Source: Competibacter sp963695105
Lineage (GTDB): Bacteria; Pseudomonadota; Gammaproteobacteria; Competibacterales; Competibacteraceae
DNA length: 64,000 bases
Assembly: GCA_963695105.1 (NCBI GenBank)
Contig: CAVOGC010000007.1
Span: 1 to 64,000, forward strand
Direction of reading: 5' to 3'
In this document: one piece after another, positions 17,058-23,800 of the stretch
Numbering within the stretch: the first letter of the stretch is position 1
How the letters are laid out: the number at the start of each line of letters is the position of its first letter
Made by a program: the position numbers and the translations under genes
The notes under the pieces: generated by a model
Database searches by the model: none
What the model saw: only the letters and a program-made list of their open reading frames with translations
Told to the model about the DNA's origin: nothing

Positions 17058-17074
17058 GGTACCTGGGCAGTTAC
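17058..17074. repeat. IS66 terminal inverted repeat, right
   Basis: GGTACCTGGGCAGTTAC pairs perfectly with the left terminus at 10819-10835 and lies 38 bases upstream of the transposase start. Confidence 0.9.
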
Positions 17075-17146
17075 CAAAAATTTAACCTCATAATTTTTAA
17101 AGCATTTATTATTCCAAAATTTCAATAAATTTGCTATTTTTATAAT

Positions 17147-17280
17147 ATATATGCGGGGTGTCCATCTGAGTGCGGTAGTGCCTATGGATTAGATCTTGAC
17201 ACACCATAGAAAGGGCGCTTCGATGGTCAAGATCACAATATCTGGTGTCCACCGCACTCAGATGGACACCCCGCATATAT
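17147..17280. mobile_element. MITE-like hairpin element with 29-bp perfect inverted repeats
   Basis: The arms 17147-17175 (beginning atatatgcggggtgtcc) and 17252-17280 are perfect reverse complements over 29 bases. A second pair, GATCTTGAC near 17190 and GTCAAGATC near 17226, lies inside, so the whole 134-bp unit folds into a two-stage hairpin. It has no coding capacity and is flanked by TA-rich sequence, as expected for a MITE with a TA-type target. The internal TTGACA (about 17197) could also act as a -35 box. Confidence 0.7.
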
Positions 17281-17483
17281 TTTATGTTATTGATTTTAAA
17301 ATTATTTTTAATAATCCTAATCATTGGGCTTGATCTACATCATTGGAGGTAAGTGGGTAAAACTTGAAGTTTATAGCCAAAACCCCAAAAACCCGATGTC
17401 AGCGCATGTTTACCCACCTTAAAAGGGCTGGTTGAGGAGGTAAGCCCAGTGCCCATCAGTCGGGGTTCAAAGCGTCAACCCGG

Positions 17484-17501
17484 ATTTGCCGCGCGGCAAA
17501 T
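17484..17501. promoter_or_regulatory. Candidate parS centromere site, downstream of parB
   Basis: ATTTGCCGCGCGGCAAAT is a perfect 18-bp palindrome. The same sequence occurs upstream of parA at 19717-19734 and nowhere else that I noticed. It sits 23 bases past the parB stop. ParB proteins bind palindromes of this size, so it is a likely ParB site. Confidence 0.7.
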
Positions 17502-17523
17502 ACCGGATTTTTTGATCGAAAAG

Positions 17524-18408
17524 TCAATCGTTTGCCAGATCAAGTAAATTCAGTTTCGCCAGGATGCCGTTGCATTCCTCGGCGCTGGCGTAGTGGATGA
17601 CGAACTGTCCCAACCCGGATGAGTGATTGCGAAATTCCACCCTTGCGCCCAGATGGCTGGAGATCCGCTCGCTCAGGGCGGCGATGTCGGGATCTTCCCG
17701 TCGCGGACGTCGGCCGCGACGTATGCCGTCGTCGATGCGTTGCTTCAGGTTGCGGGCGGCCTGTTCGATCTGCCGGCTGTTCCAGACCCGCCGGATGGCC
17801 TGTTGGGCGAGCCGCGCCTGTTCCGCTTTGGGCAGGGGGAGCAGTACCCGGCCATGGGCGTAGTTCAGTTGGCCGTCTCGTAGCGCGTCCTTGACGGAAT
17901 CGGCCAGATCCAGCATGCCCAGGCTGCGGCTGACCGCGGAGGCCGATTTGCCCACCGCCGCGCCGATCGCCTGCTGGGAAAGCCCGCGATCGATCAGGGT
18001 CTGATAGCCCTCCGCCTCTTCAATCGGATTCAGGTCGCTGCGTTGCAGGTTTTCGACCAGGCCCAGGGTGGCCGCCTGCTCGTCGCCGACATCCCGAACC
18101 AGCGCCGGGATGGTCTCGACGCCGGCCAGTTGCGCCGCTCGCCAGCGCCGCTCGCCGGCAATCAGCTCATAACCATTCGGACCGGGCCGAACCAGAACCG
18201 GTTGCAGTACGCCGTGCTCGCGGATGGTGTCGGCCAGTTCGGCGAGCTGGCCGGGATCGAAACGTTTGCGGGCCTGCCAGGGACTGGGGCTGATATCGGT
18301 GAGCGGCAGGTCGAGGAACGGACCAGCGGAGAGCGGGCTCAGGGGCGCCGCCGTCTCACCGGCCAGGACCGCCAGATAATCCAGGGTATCGCGGGAGCGT
18401 TTGGCCAT
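17524..18408 (-). CDS. parB: ParB/RepB/Spo0J family partition protein
   Basis: A 294-residue protein starting MAKRSRDTLDYLAV at 18408; the frame runs further upstream into parA, but this ATG follows parA by 10 bases. The ParB N-domain shows DISPSPWQARKRFD, ELADTIREHGVLQPVLVRP, the CTP-binding GERRWRAAQLAG box, and LVENLQRSDLNPIEEAEGYQ. A central helix-turn-helix (SQQAIGAAVGKSASAVSRSL) binds parS, and the C-terminal part would dimerise. It works with ParA to segregate DNA. Candidate parS palindromes lie on both sides of the operon. Confidence 0.9.
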   Translation of the reverse strand: MAKRSRDTLDYLAVLAGETAAPLSPLSAGPFLDLPLTDISPSPWQARKRFDPGQLAELADTIREHGVLQPVLVRPGPNGYELIAGERRWRAAQLAGVETIPALVRDVGDEQAATLGLVENLQRSDLNPIEEAEGYQTLIDRGLSQQAIGAAVGKSASAVSRSLGMLDLADSVKDALRDGQLNYAHGRVLLPLPKAEQARLAQQAIRRVWNSRQIEQAARNLKQRIDDGIRRGRRPRREDPDIAALSERISSHLGARVEFRNHSSGLGQFVIHYASAEECNGILAKLNLLDLAND

Positions 18409-18418
18409 GGTGGTAACC

Positions 18419-19618
18419 TCACAGCATATCGTTGAGCACCGACGGGCGGTCGGTGACGGGTGCGTCTGGATGGAGGTCCCACAACGAGCGAATCTGGCTG
18501 AGGATGTCGGCATTGACCCGGTCCATCGCCTGCACTGCCCGGGTGAAGGTTTCGCGTGCGCCGCGCGGCTGCTCGATTTCGTAGAGGCCAAGGTGGTCGG
18601 TGGCAACCCGCTGGAGTTCGCGGCTGAGCGGCATGTGGTTGGTCAGACACATCCCCCCATAGGCGCTGGCCAGCAGCTTGATCACCCCCCGGGTTTCCGG
18701 CGATTGCTCGTCGACCCGGGTCAGCAGCATATTGATACGCTGCACGCCGATACTGTCCCGGTGCCGGCGGATGACATCCCGCAGGATGCGGAAATACTGT
18801 ACGGACGAGCCCAAACTGTACATGTGGGGTTCGATCGGAATGATCAGCAGATTGGCGGCGGCGATCGCGTTCAGGCTCAGCATCCCCAGCGCCGGCGGCG
18901 TATCCACCACGATGACGTCGTAGCGGTCGGCCAGCCGGCGCAGGCCCTGGCGCAGCCGCAGCAGGGGCGAGCCCAGTTGCTGGGTGGTCGCGGCGGGCTC
19001 GCGGGCGACCAGCAAGTCGACCCGCTGCAAGGAGAGCGAGGCGGGAATCAGGTCCAGGTTGTCCCAGCAGGTTTTCCGAACGATGCCGTCGATGGCCTCG
19101 GGGGTGCCCAGAATCACCCTGCTCAAGTCGTCGTCCTCGCTCAGATCGATGTCCGGCAGGATACCGAAGGCTCCGGTGGCGGTCGCCTGCGGGTCGGCGT
19201 CGGCCAGCAGTACCCGGTGGCCTCTGACCGCGAGATACTGAGCGCAGTGGATGGCGTGGGTGGTCTTGGCGACGCCGCCCTTCAGGTTGCTGAAGGTAAT
19301 GTTGATGGGAGGCGCTGTCTCCGGCCGGGCCGGACGCTCGCCCAGCAGTTCGCGCAGCCGGTTAATGTCGTTGTAGTTGTAAACCCGCTGCTGGATGGCG
19401 CCGGCCTGCCGCGTCCGGGGTTGCGGAAAACGTTCCGAGCCCTCCAGCGCGCGGACCCGGGAGATGCTGACGCCCAGCAGTTCGGCGGCGCGCTGGATGG
19501 TGAAATCGGGCAGGGTTTTCTGCTGGTGGCCGTGACCCAGATGCTCCAGGATCTTGCGCTGGATTTGCTCGCCGCGACCGGCGGCGGCATCGCAGATTCG
19601 GTCGAGATGATCAATCAT
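18419..19618 (-). CDS. parA: ParA family partition ATPase with N-terminal HTH (type Ia)
   Basis: A 399-residue protein. An N-terminal MerR/HTH-like segment (FTIQRAAELLGVSISRVRALE) precedes the deviant Walker A motif NLKGGVAKTTHAIHCAQYLA, then DADPQATATGAFG and the Walker B-like VIVVDTPPALGMLSLNA. The N-terminal DNA-binding extension is characteristic of plasmid type Ia ParA (P1 ParA, SopA), which autoregulates the operon; chromosomal Soj lacks it. The gene is followed by parB after 10 bases. This points to a plasmid, chromid or integrated plasmid origin for this locus. Confidence 0.9.
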   Translation of the reverse strand: MIDHLDRICDAAAGRGEQIQRKILEHLGHGHQQKTLPDFTIQRAAELLGVSISRVRALEGSERFPQPRTRQAGAIQQRVYNYNDINRLRELLGERPARPETAPPINITFSNLKGGVAKTTHAIHCAQYLAVRGHRVLLADADPQATATGAFGILPDIDLSEDDDLSRVILGTPEAIDGIVRKTCWDNLDLIPASLSLQRVDLLVAREPAATTQQLGSPLLRLRQGLRRLADRYDVIVVDTPPALGMLSLNAIAAANLLIIPIEPHMYSLGSSVQYFRILRDVIRRHRDSIGVQRINMLLTRVDEQSPETRGVIKLLASAYGGMCLTNHMPLSRELQRVATDHLGLYEIEQPRGARETFTRAVQAMDRVNADILSQIRSLWDLHPDAPVTDRPSVLNDML

Positions 19619-19714
19619 GTCGGATATGAATGTCAGGTAAGGCGTCGATTCTGGATTGTATAGCTATAAAGATGGGTTGAAGAAGAAATTTGCGTTCGCG
19701 TACTGGAGGCTTGG

Positions 19715-19736
19715 CGATTTGCCGCGCGGCAAATCG
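19715..19736. promoter_or_regulatory. Candidate parS/operator palindrome upstream of parA
   Basis: CGATTTGCCGCGCGGCAAATCG is a perfect 22-bp palindrome whose core repeats the 18-bp site at 17484-17501. It lies 97 bases upstream of the parA start and just beyond the end of the potassium channel gene, where it could serve as a ParB centromere site or ParA operator. Confidence 0.7.
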
Positions 19737-19763
19737 GGGCGGCGAAGCAGGTAGCGGCGACGC

Positions 19764-20591
19764 TCACAGCTTGCCGCCGCAGAACTTGCAAAAGAGGGCG
19801 TTGTGATCGTGCCCTTCGGCGGCGCAAACCGGGCAGGCGCGGTTGTCGACCGGTTGGCGGAAGGCGTTGGACATCTCGACCGTGACGATTCCGGTGGGCA
19901 CCGCGATGATCGCATAGCCCAGGATCATGATGAAGGCGGCCAGGAACTGACCCAGGTCGGTGCGTGGGGCGATGTCGCCGTAACCCACCGTGGTCAGGGT
20001 GACGATGGCCCAGTAGATACTGCGTGGGATGCTGGTGAAGCCGTTTTCCTCGCCTTCGATAACGTACATCAGCGAGCCCATGATCACCACCAGCGTCACG
20101 ACGGTAAAGAGAAAAATGCCGATCTTGCGCCGACTCGCCACCAGCGCCCGGGTCAGTTGTCGGGCTTCCCCCAGATAGGTGACCAGCTTGAGGATTCGGA
20201 AAATCCGCAGGATTCTGAGAATTCGGATCACCAGCAGGTAATGGGTTCCGGCGACCAGCAGGCTCAGGTAAGCCGGCAGAATGCTGAGTAGATCGACGAT
20301 GCCGTAGAAACTGATCGCATAGCGCCAGGGGCGTTGCACGCACAGCAGCCGCAATCCGTACTCGATGGTAAATACCAGGGTGAAAAACCATTCCAGCGCG
20401 TGCAAAGTCGTGCTATACGCTGCCCGGAACTCGCCCACGCTGTCGAGCATGACGCAGAAAACGCTCAGCAGAATGAGGACGATCAGGACAATGTCGAAAT
20501 ATTTTCCGGCGGGTGTATTGGCCTCGAAGATGATTTCATGCAGTTTGCTCCGCCATGGGCTGAAAGATTCGTCGCGTGATTCGATGTGCAT
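19764..20591 (-). CDS. Voltage-gated potassium channel (Kv type) with C-terminal zinc ribbon
   Basis: A 275-residue inner-membrane protein with six transmembrane segments. S4 carries regularly spaced arginines (RILRILRIFRILKLV), and the pore loop has the K+ selectivity filter TVGYGD (TLTTVGYGDIAP). The C-terminus ends in a zinc-ribbon-like CPVCAAEG...CKFCGGKL, an addition seen in some bacterial ion-transporter proteins and perhaps used in assembly or sensing. It is divergent from the amylase gene and convergent-proximal to the par locus. No other K+ uptake genes are adjacent. Confidence 0.88.
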   Translation of the reverse strand: MHIESRDESFSPWRSKLHEIIFEANTPAGKYFDIVLIVLILLSVFCVMLDSVGEFRAAYSTTLHALEWFFTLVFTIEYGLRLLCVQRPWRYAISFYGIVDLLSILPAYLSLLVAGTHYLLVIRILRILRIFRILKLVTYLGEARQLTRALVASRRKIGIFLFTVVTLVVIMGSLMYVIEGEENGFTSIPRSIYWAIVTLTTVGYGDIAPRTDLGQFLAAFIMILGYAIIAVPTGIVTVEMSNAFRQPVDNRACPVCAAEGHDHNALFCKFCGGKL

Positions 20592-20747
20592 GGGAAAATT
20601 GCCCTACCCGCAAAGTGGAAGCCGGCCGGCCTCGTTGGGTCCCTGCCCGCAAGCTTATTCCATGCCCGACCTCGACAAGCCCTTAACCCGGTCTATCATG
20701 GACGGGGACCTTTCGTTCGAAACCGCTTGTTTACCGGAACCGTTGTT

Positions 20748-22928
20748 ATGACCGATCTCATCGTCCATTTCCACAAGCCCGCGGACTGGGCCGATACCGT
20801 TCGCATCCACTATTGGGACGCCCAACCGGGTGGCCGGGCCACGAACTGGCCGGGCACGCCGATGGTGGCGCAAGACGAAGGCTGGTTCGCTTACCGGCTC
20901 GAAGGTGTAACCGCGATCAAGCTGGTTTTCAACGACAATCAAGGTCGGCAAACCAGCAATCTCTTGCGAGAAGGCAGCGGCTACTACCGGGATGGCCGTT
21001 GGTTCGAGGAAAAACCGGCCCCGTTGGCGCCGGTGGTTTCCGCCGAGGCATCGGCGGCCGGCTCCAAACCAACGCCGGCGGCCGTTGCGCCCGAACCCGC
21101 CCGTCAGGAGCGCGCCGACGGATTGGGCGATTTTCGTGGGGAGACCATTTATTTTCTGCTCACCACCCGTTTTTACGACGGCGACCCGAGCAACAATTTT
21201 TTTTGTCGCGACCGCATCAAGTTCAACCGCGAGACCGGCCAGCCCGAAGACCCGCACTGGCGCGGCGATTTCAAGGGCTTGATCCAGCGGCTCGACTATA
21301 TCCGCGACCTCGGCTTCACCGCGATCTGGATCACCCCGCCGGTGGAGAATCGCAGCGGCCTCGATTACCACGGTTATCACGCCTATGACTGGACCCGGAT
21401 CGACCCTCGGCTGGAGTCGCCGGACGCGACCTATCAGGATTTGATCGACGAGGCCCACCAGCGCGGCATCAAGATCATCCAGGACGTGGTGGTCAATCAT
21501 TCCTGTCAGTACGGCATTCGCGGCAAGGTCCATATCGACCACCTGCCGATCAAATATTACGTGCCCCAGGGTTCCGAGCAGGGCCGCGTCAACCACGGCC
21601 CCTACCAGGGCAATCTCGGCAACTACGCCTGGCCGAACCGGGACGACATCGACAATCCGGTCGCGCCCAAGTGGTATCGGGAACGGCACGCCATGGACCC
21701 GGAGGGGAAGGTGCCGCTGGTCGATCCCAATAGCGGCGAGACCGTGCCCAAGTCCGGCTACAATCCCGGCCGCTTTTTCGGCATCGATGCCCAAACGCTC
21801 GACCCCGAATGGTACATGCAGCACGGCTTCATCTGCGGCGGCGACTGGGAAAGCGCGGCGGTTCAGTTGAAACACATCGCCGGCGATTGCATCAACCTGG
21901 CCACCGACCGGCAGAACGTAAAGGATTATCTGATCGGTTCCATCAACCACTATCTCGACATGGGAGTGGACGCGCTGCGTATCGACACCGTCAAACACGT
22001 TCCGCGCGACAACCTGCTGGAATACGTCAACGCCTGGAAGGCGCACAAGCCGGGCCTGTTCGTGTTCGGCGAGAATCTGGTCAAGGGTTACGGTTGGGGC
22101 GATCTGGGCGGTGGCGACAACGGCCCGTCCTTCATCCGTCCGTGGTGGTACACCCGGCTGGGCCACGACCCGCGCGATCCCAACTCCGGCGGCGATTCCG
22201 GCTTTCCACAGCTCGATTTCGGTCTGTTCTCCACCTTCCGCGACAACCTGAGCCGGGGCAGCTATGACGGAGTCGGGCGGGTGCTGGAGATGGACTGGAT
22301 TTACGGTAACGCCAGCGAACTGGTGACCTTCCTGCAGAACCACGACGTCGGCCCGGACAACGACTTCCGTTTCCGCTTCAAGGGCGAGCAGTGGATGGCG
22401 GCGGCGGCCTACAATCTGTTGTGGACCGTGCGCGGGATTCCCTGCCTGTACTACGGCGAAGAAATCGAGTTCATGAAGGGCGCGCCGCAGGACGTGATCG
22501 GCAACGACGACACCCTGGATCAGACCGGCCGCGCCTACTTCGGCGACTATCTGACCGACGACCGAATCGGGGAAACCCAGCGCCACCCGCTTTACCAGCA
22601 CATCAAGCGTCTAAACCAGATTCGCCACGCCGCCCCCGCCTTGCAAAAGGGGGCGATGAGCCATGTCCACGAATGGGGCAGCGGCATGAGCTTCGTCCGC
22701 GATCATAACCAGGGAGAAAACTACGTTGTGGTCGGGCTGGCCATCGGCGGCGATCAGGGCATCAGCGTCGGTGGTGTCCGCGACGGCGTCTACCGCGATG
22801 CGGTCACCGGCAACGAGATCAACGTCAGCAACGGCAATATTTCCTTCCACGTTCGCGGTAATTCGGCCGGTATTTACGTCCTGAACGGACCCGGCAAGAT
22901 CGGGGCGGACGGGATGTATCTGCGCTAG
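20748..22928 (+). CDS. Alpha-amylase family glycosyl hydrolase (GH13) with N-terminal starch-binding domain
   Basis: A 726-residue protein. ATG 20748 is chosen because conserved sequence (MTDLIVHFHKPADWADTVRIHYW) begins there; the frame is open further upstream. Residues 1-90 look like a CBM26/25-type starch-binding domain (NWPGTPM, GWFAYRLEG, LVFND). After a Pro/Ala-rich linker (about 95-125) the GH13 barrel follows: DVVVNHSCQ (region I), GVDALRIDTVKHVPRD (region II, catalytic Asp), VFGENL (region III, catalytic Glu) and TFLQNHDVGPDND (region IV). No signal peptide is visible, so it may be cytoplasmic and act on glycogen, or exported by another route. Confidence 0.88.
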   Translation: MTDLIVHFHKPADWADTVRIHYWDAQPGGRATNWPGTPMVAQDEGWFAYRLEGVTAIKLVFNDNQGRQTSNLLREGSGYYRDGRWFEEKPAPLAPVVSAEASAAGSKPTPAAVAPEPARQERADGLGDFRGETIYFLLTTRFYDGDPSNNFFCRDRIKFNRETGQPEDPHWRGDFKGLIQRLDYIRDLGFTAIWITPPVENRSGLDYHGYHAYDWTRIDPRLESPDATYQDLIDEAHQRGIKIIQDVVVNHSCQYGIRGKVHIDHLPIKYYVPQGSEQGRVNHGPYQGNLGNYAWPNRDDIDNPVAPKWYRERHAMDPEGKVPLVDPNSGETVPKSGYNPGRFFGIDAQTLDPEWYMQHGFICGGDWESAAVQLKHIAGDCINLATDRQNVKDYLIGSINHYLDMGVDALRIDTVKHVPRDNLLEYVNAWKAHKPGLFVFGENLVKGYGWGDLGGGDNGPSFIRPWWYTRLGHDPRDPNSGGDSGFPQLDFGLFSTFRDNLSRGSYDGVGRVLEMDWIYGNASELVTFLQNHDVGPDNDFRFRFKGEQWMAAAAYNLLWTVRGIPCLYYGEEIEFMKGAPQDVIGNDDTLDQTGRAYFGDYLTDDRIGETQRHPLYQHIKRLNQIRHAAPALQKGAMSHVHEWGSGMSFVRDHNQGENYVVVGLAIGGDQGISVGGVRDGVYRDAVTGNEINVSNGNISFHVRGNSAGIYVLNGPGKIGADGMYLR

Positions 22929-23026
22929 CGGGCGGTGCTGTGTTCAAGGGAGAGCGCCAAGGTGAATTGGACCGGTATACCCGCGAATTCGCGGGACACG
23001 AAAGATCCATGACCGGCGGTTAAAGA

Positions 23027-23680
23027 ATGGACCCCATTCATACCATCGCCTTGACCATGGGTTCGGCCTGGGCCAGTGGCATCAATCTGTACGCCACCGT
23101 GTTCATGCTCGGCTACTTGGGCATGACCGGCGACATCACCCTACCGCCGGAGTTGCAGATTCTCAGCCAACCACTGGTGCTGGGCGCGGCGGCGGTGATG
23201 TACTGCATCGAGTTCTTCGCCGACAAGGTGCCCGGCGTGGACACCGGCTGGGATACGCTGCACACCTTCGTCCGCATCCCGGCGGGGGCACTGCTCGCCG
23301 CCGGCGCGGTTGGCGACGTCAGCGCGCCGGCGGAGTTTGCGGCGTTGCTGGTCGGCGGCTCCCTGGCCGCCACCAGCCACGCGGCCAAGGCGGGCAGTCG
23401 GGTGGTGATCAACGCCTCGCCGGAGCCTTTCACCAACTGGGCGGCGTCCATTACCGAGGATGTGGCGGTAGTCGCCGGCCTGTGGGCCGCCCTGCATTAT
23501 CCCTGGCTGTTCCTGGCGGCGCTGCTGGTGTTCATCCTACTGATGATCTGGCTACTGCCCAAGTTGTGGCGAGCCATCGTCAAGGTGTTCTCCTTCATCG
23601 GCCGCCTGTTTGGTGGGGGGCGGAGTGATGGTGGCCAAGGCGGTGGAGGAAGTGGGGGCGGAATGGGATCTGGCCGTTAA
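23027..23680 (+). CDS. DUF4126 domain-containing membrane protein
   Basis: A 217-residue integral membrane protein beginning MDPIHTIALTMGSAWASGINLYAT and containing LPPELQILSQPLVLGAAAVMYCIEFFADKVPGVD, typical of DUF4126. Four or five hydrophobic segments are followed by a Gly/Ser-rich tail (GGGRSDGGQGGGGSGGG). The function is unknown; the family is small and membrane-bound. It follows the amylase by ~100 bases on the same strand. Confidence 0.82.
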   Translation: MDPIHTIALTMGSAWASGINLYATVFMLGYLGMTGDITLPPELQILSQPLVLGAAAVMYCIEFFADKVPGVDTGWDTLHTFVRIPAGALLAAGAVGDVSAPAEFAALLVGGSLAATSHAAKAGSRVVINASPEPFTNWAASITEDVAVVAGLWAALHYPWLFLAALLVFILLMIWLLPKLWRAIVKVFSFIGRLFGGGRSDGGQGGGGSGGGMGSGR

Positions 23681-23703
23681 GCCAGCTTCGGCGGTAATAC
23701 GCC

Positions 23704-23724
23704 CCCTCTCCCTGTGGGAGAGGG
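23704..23724. terminator. Hairpin CCCTCTCCC-tgt-GGGAGAGGG, terminator-like repeat
   Basis: A 9-bp perfect stem with a 3-base loop, followed at 23739-23746 by a T-rich run. It lies 24 bases after the DUF4126 stop. Similar CCCTCTC/GAGAGGG hairpins occur at ~54404-54444 and 62492-62518, so it is also a dispersed intergenic repeat. Confidence 0.65.
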
Positions 23725-23800
23725 TCTGCGGGTGAGGGTTGTTTTTCAACGGCAGTTCCCCGAGGCGATACGAACCCGCCTCTAAGCGTTCACACCTCTC

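Larger units (their letters stand above)
10819..17074 (-). mobile_element. IS66-family element (single tnpC type) interrupted by nested insertions
   Basis: The ends are perfect 17-bp inverted repeats: GTAACTGCCCAGGTACC at 10819-10835 and its complement at 17058-17074. The flanking octamers are caaaaata (10811-10818) and caaaaatt (17075-17082), matching at 7 of 8 positions, as expected for an 8-bp IS66 target duplication with one later change. Removing the group II intron (11046-15744) leaves a 1,557-bp element with one transposase gene on the minus strand, like the ISBst12 subgroup of IS66. The element sits in AT-rich DNA right after the truncated phosphoesterase. It must be immobile by itself because the transposase is split. 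Confidence 0.88.
17075..17523. other. AT-rich intergenic region between IS66 and parB
   Basis: No gene is supported. The region is strikingly AT-rich next to GC-rich neighbours. It holds the hairpin element at 17147-17280, an inverted repeat GTGGGTAAA (17352-17360) / TTTACCCAC near 17410, and the candidate parS palindrome at 17484-17501. Confidence 0.6.
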
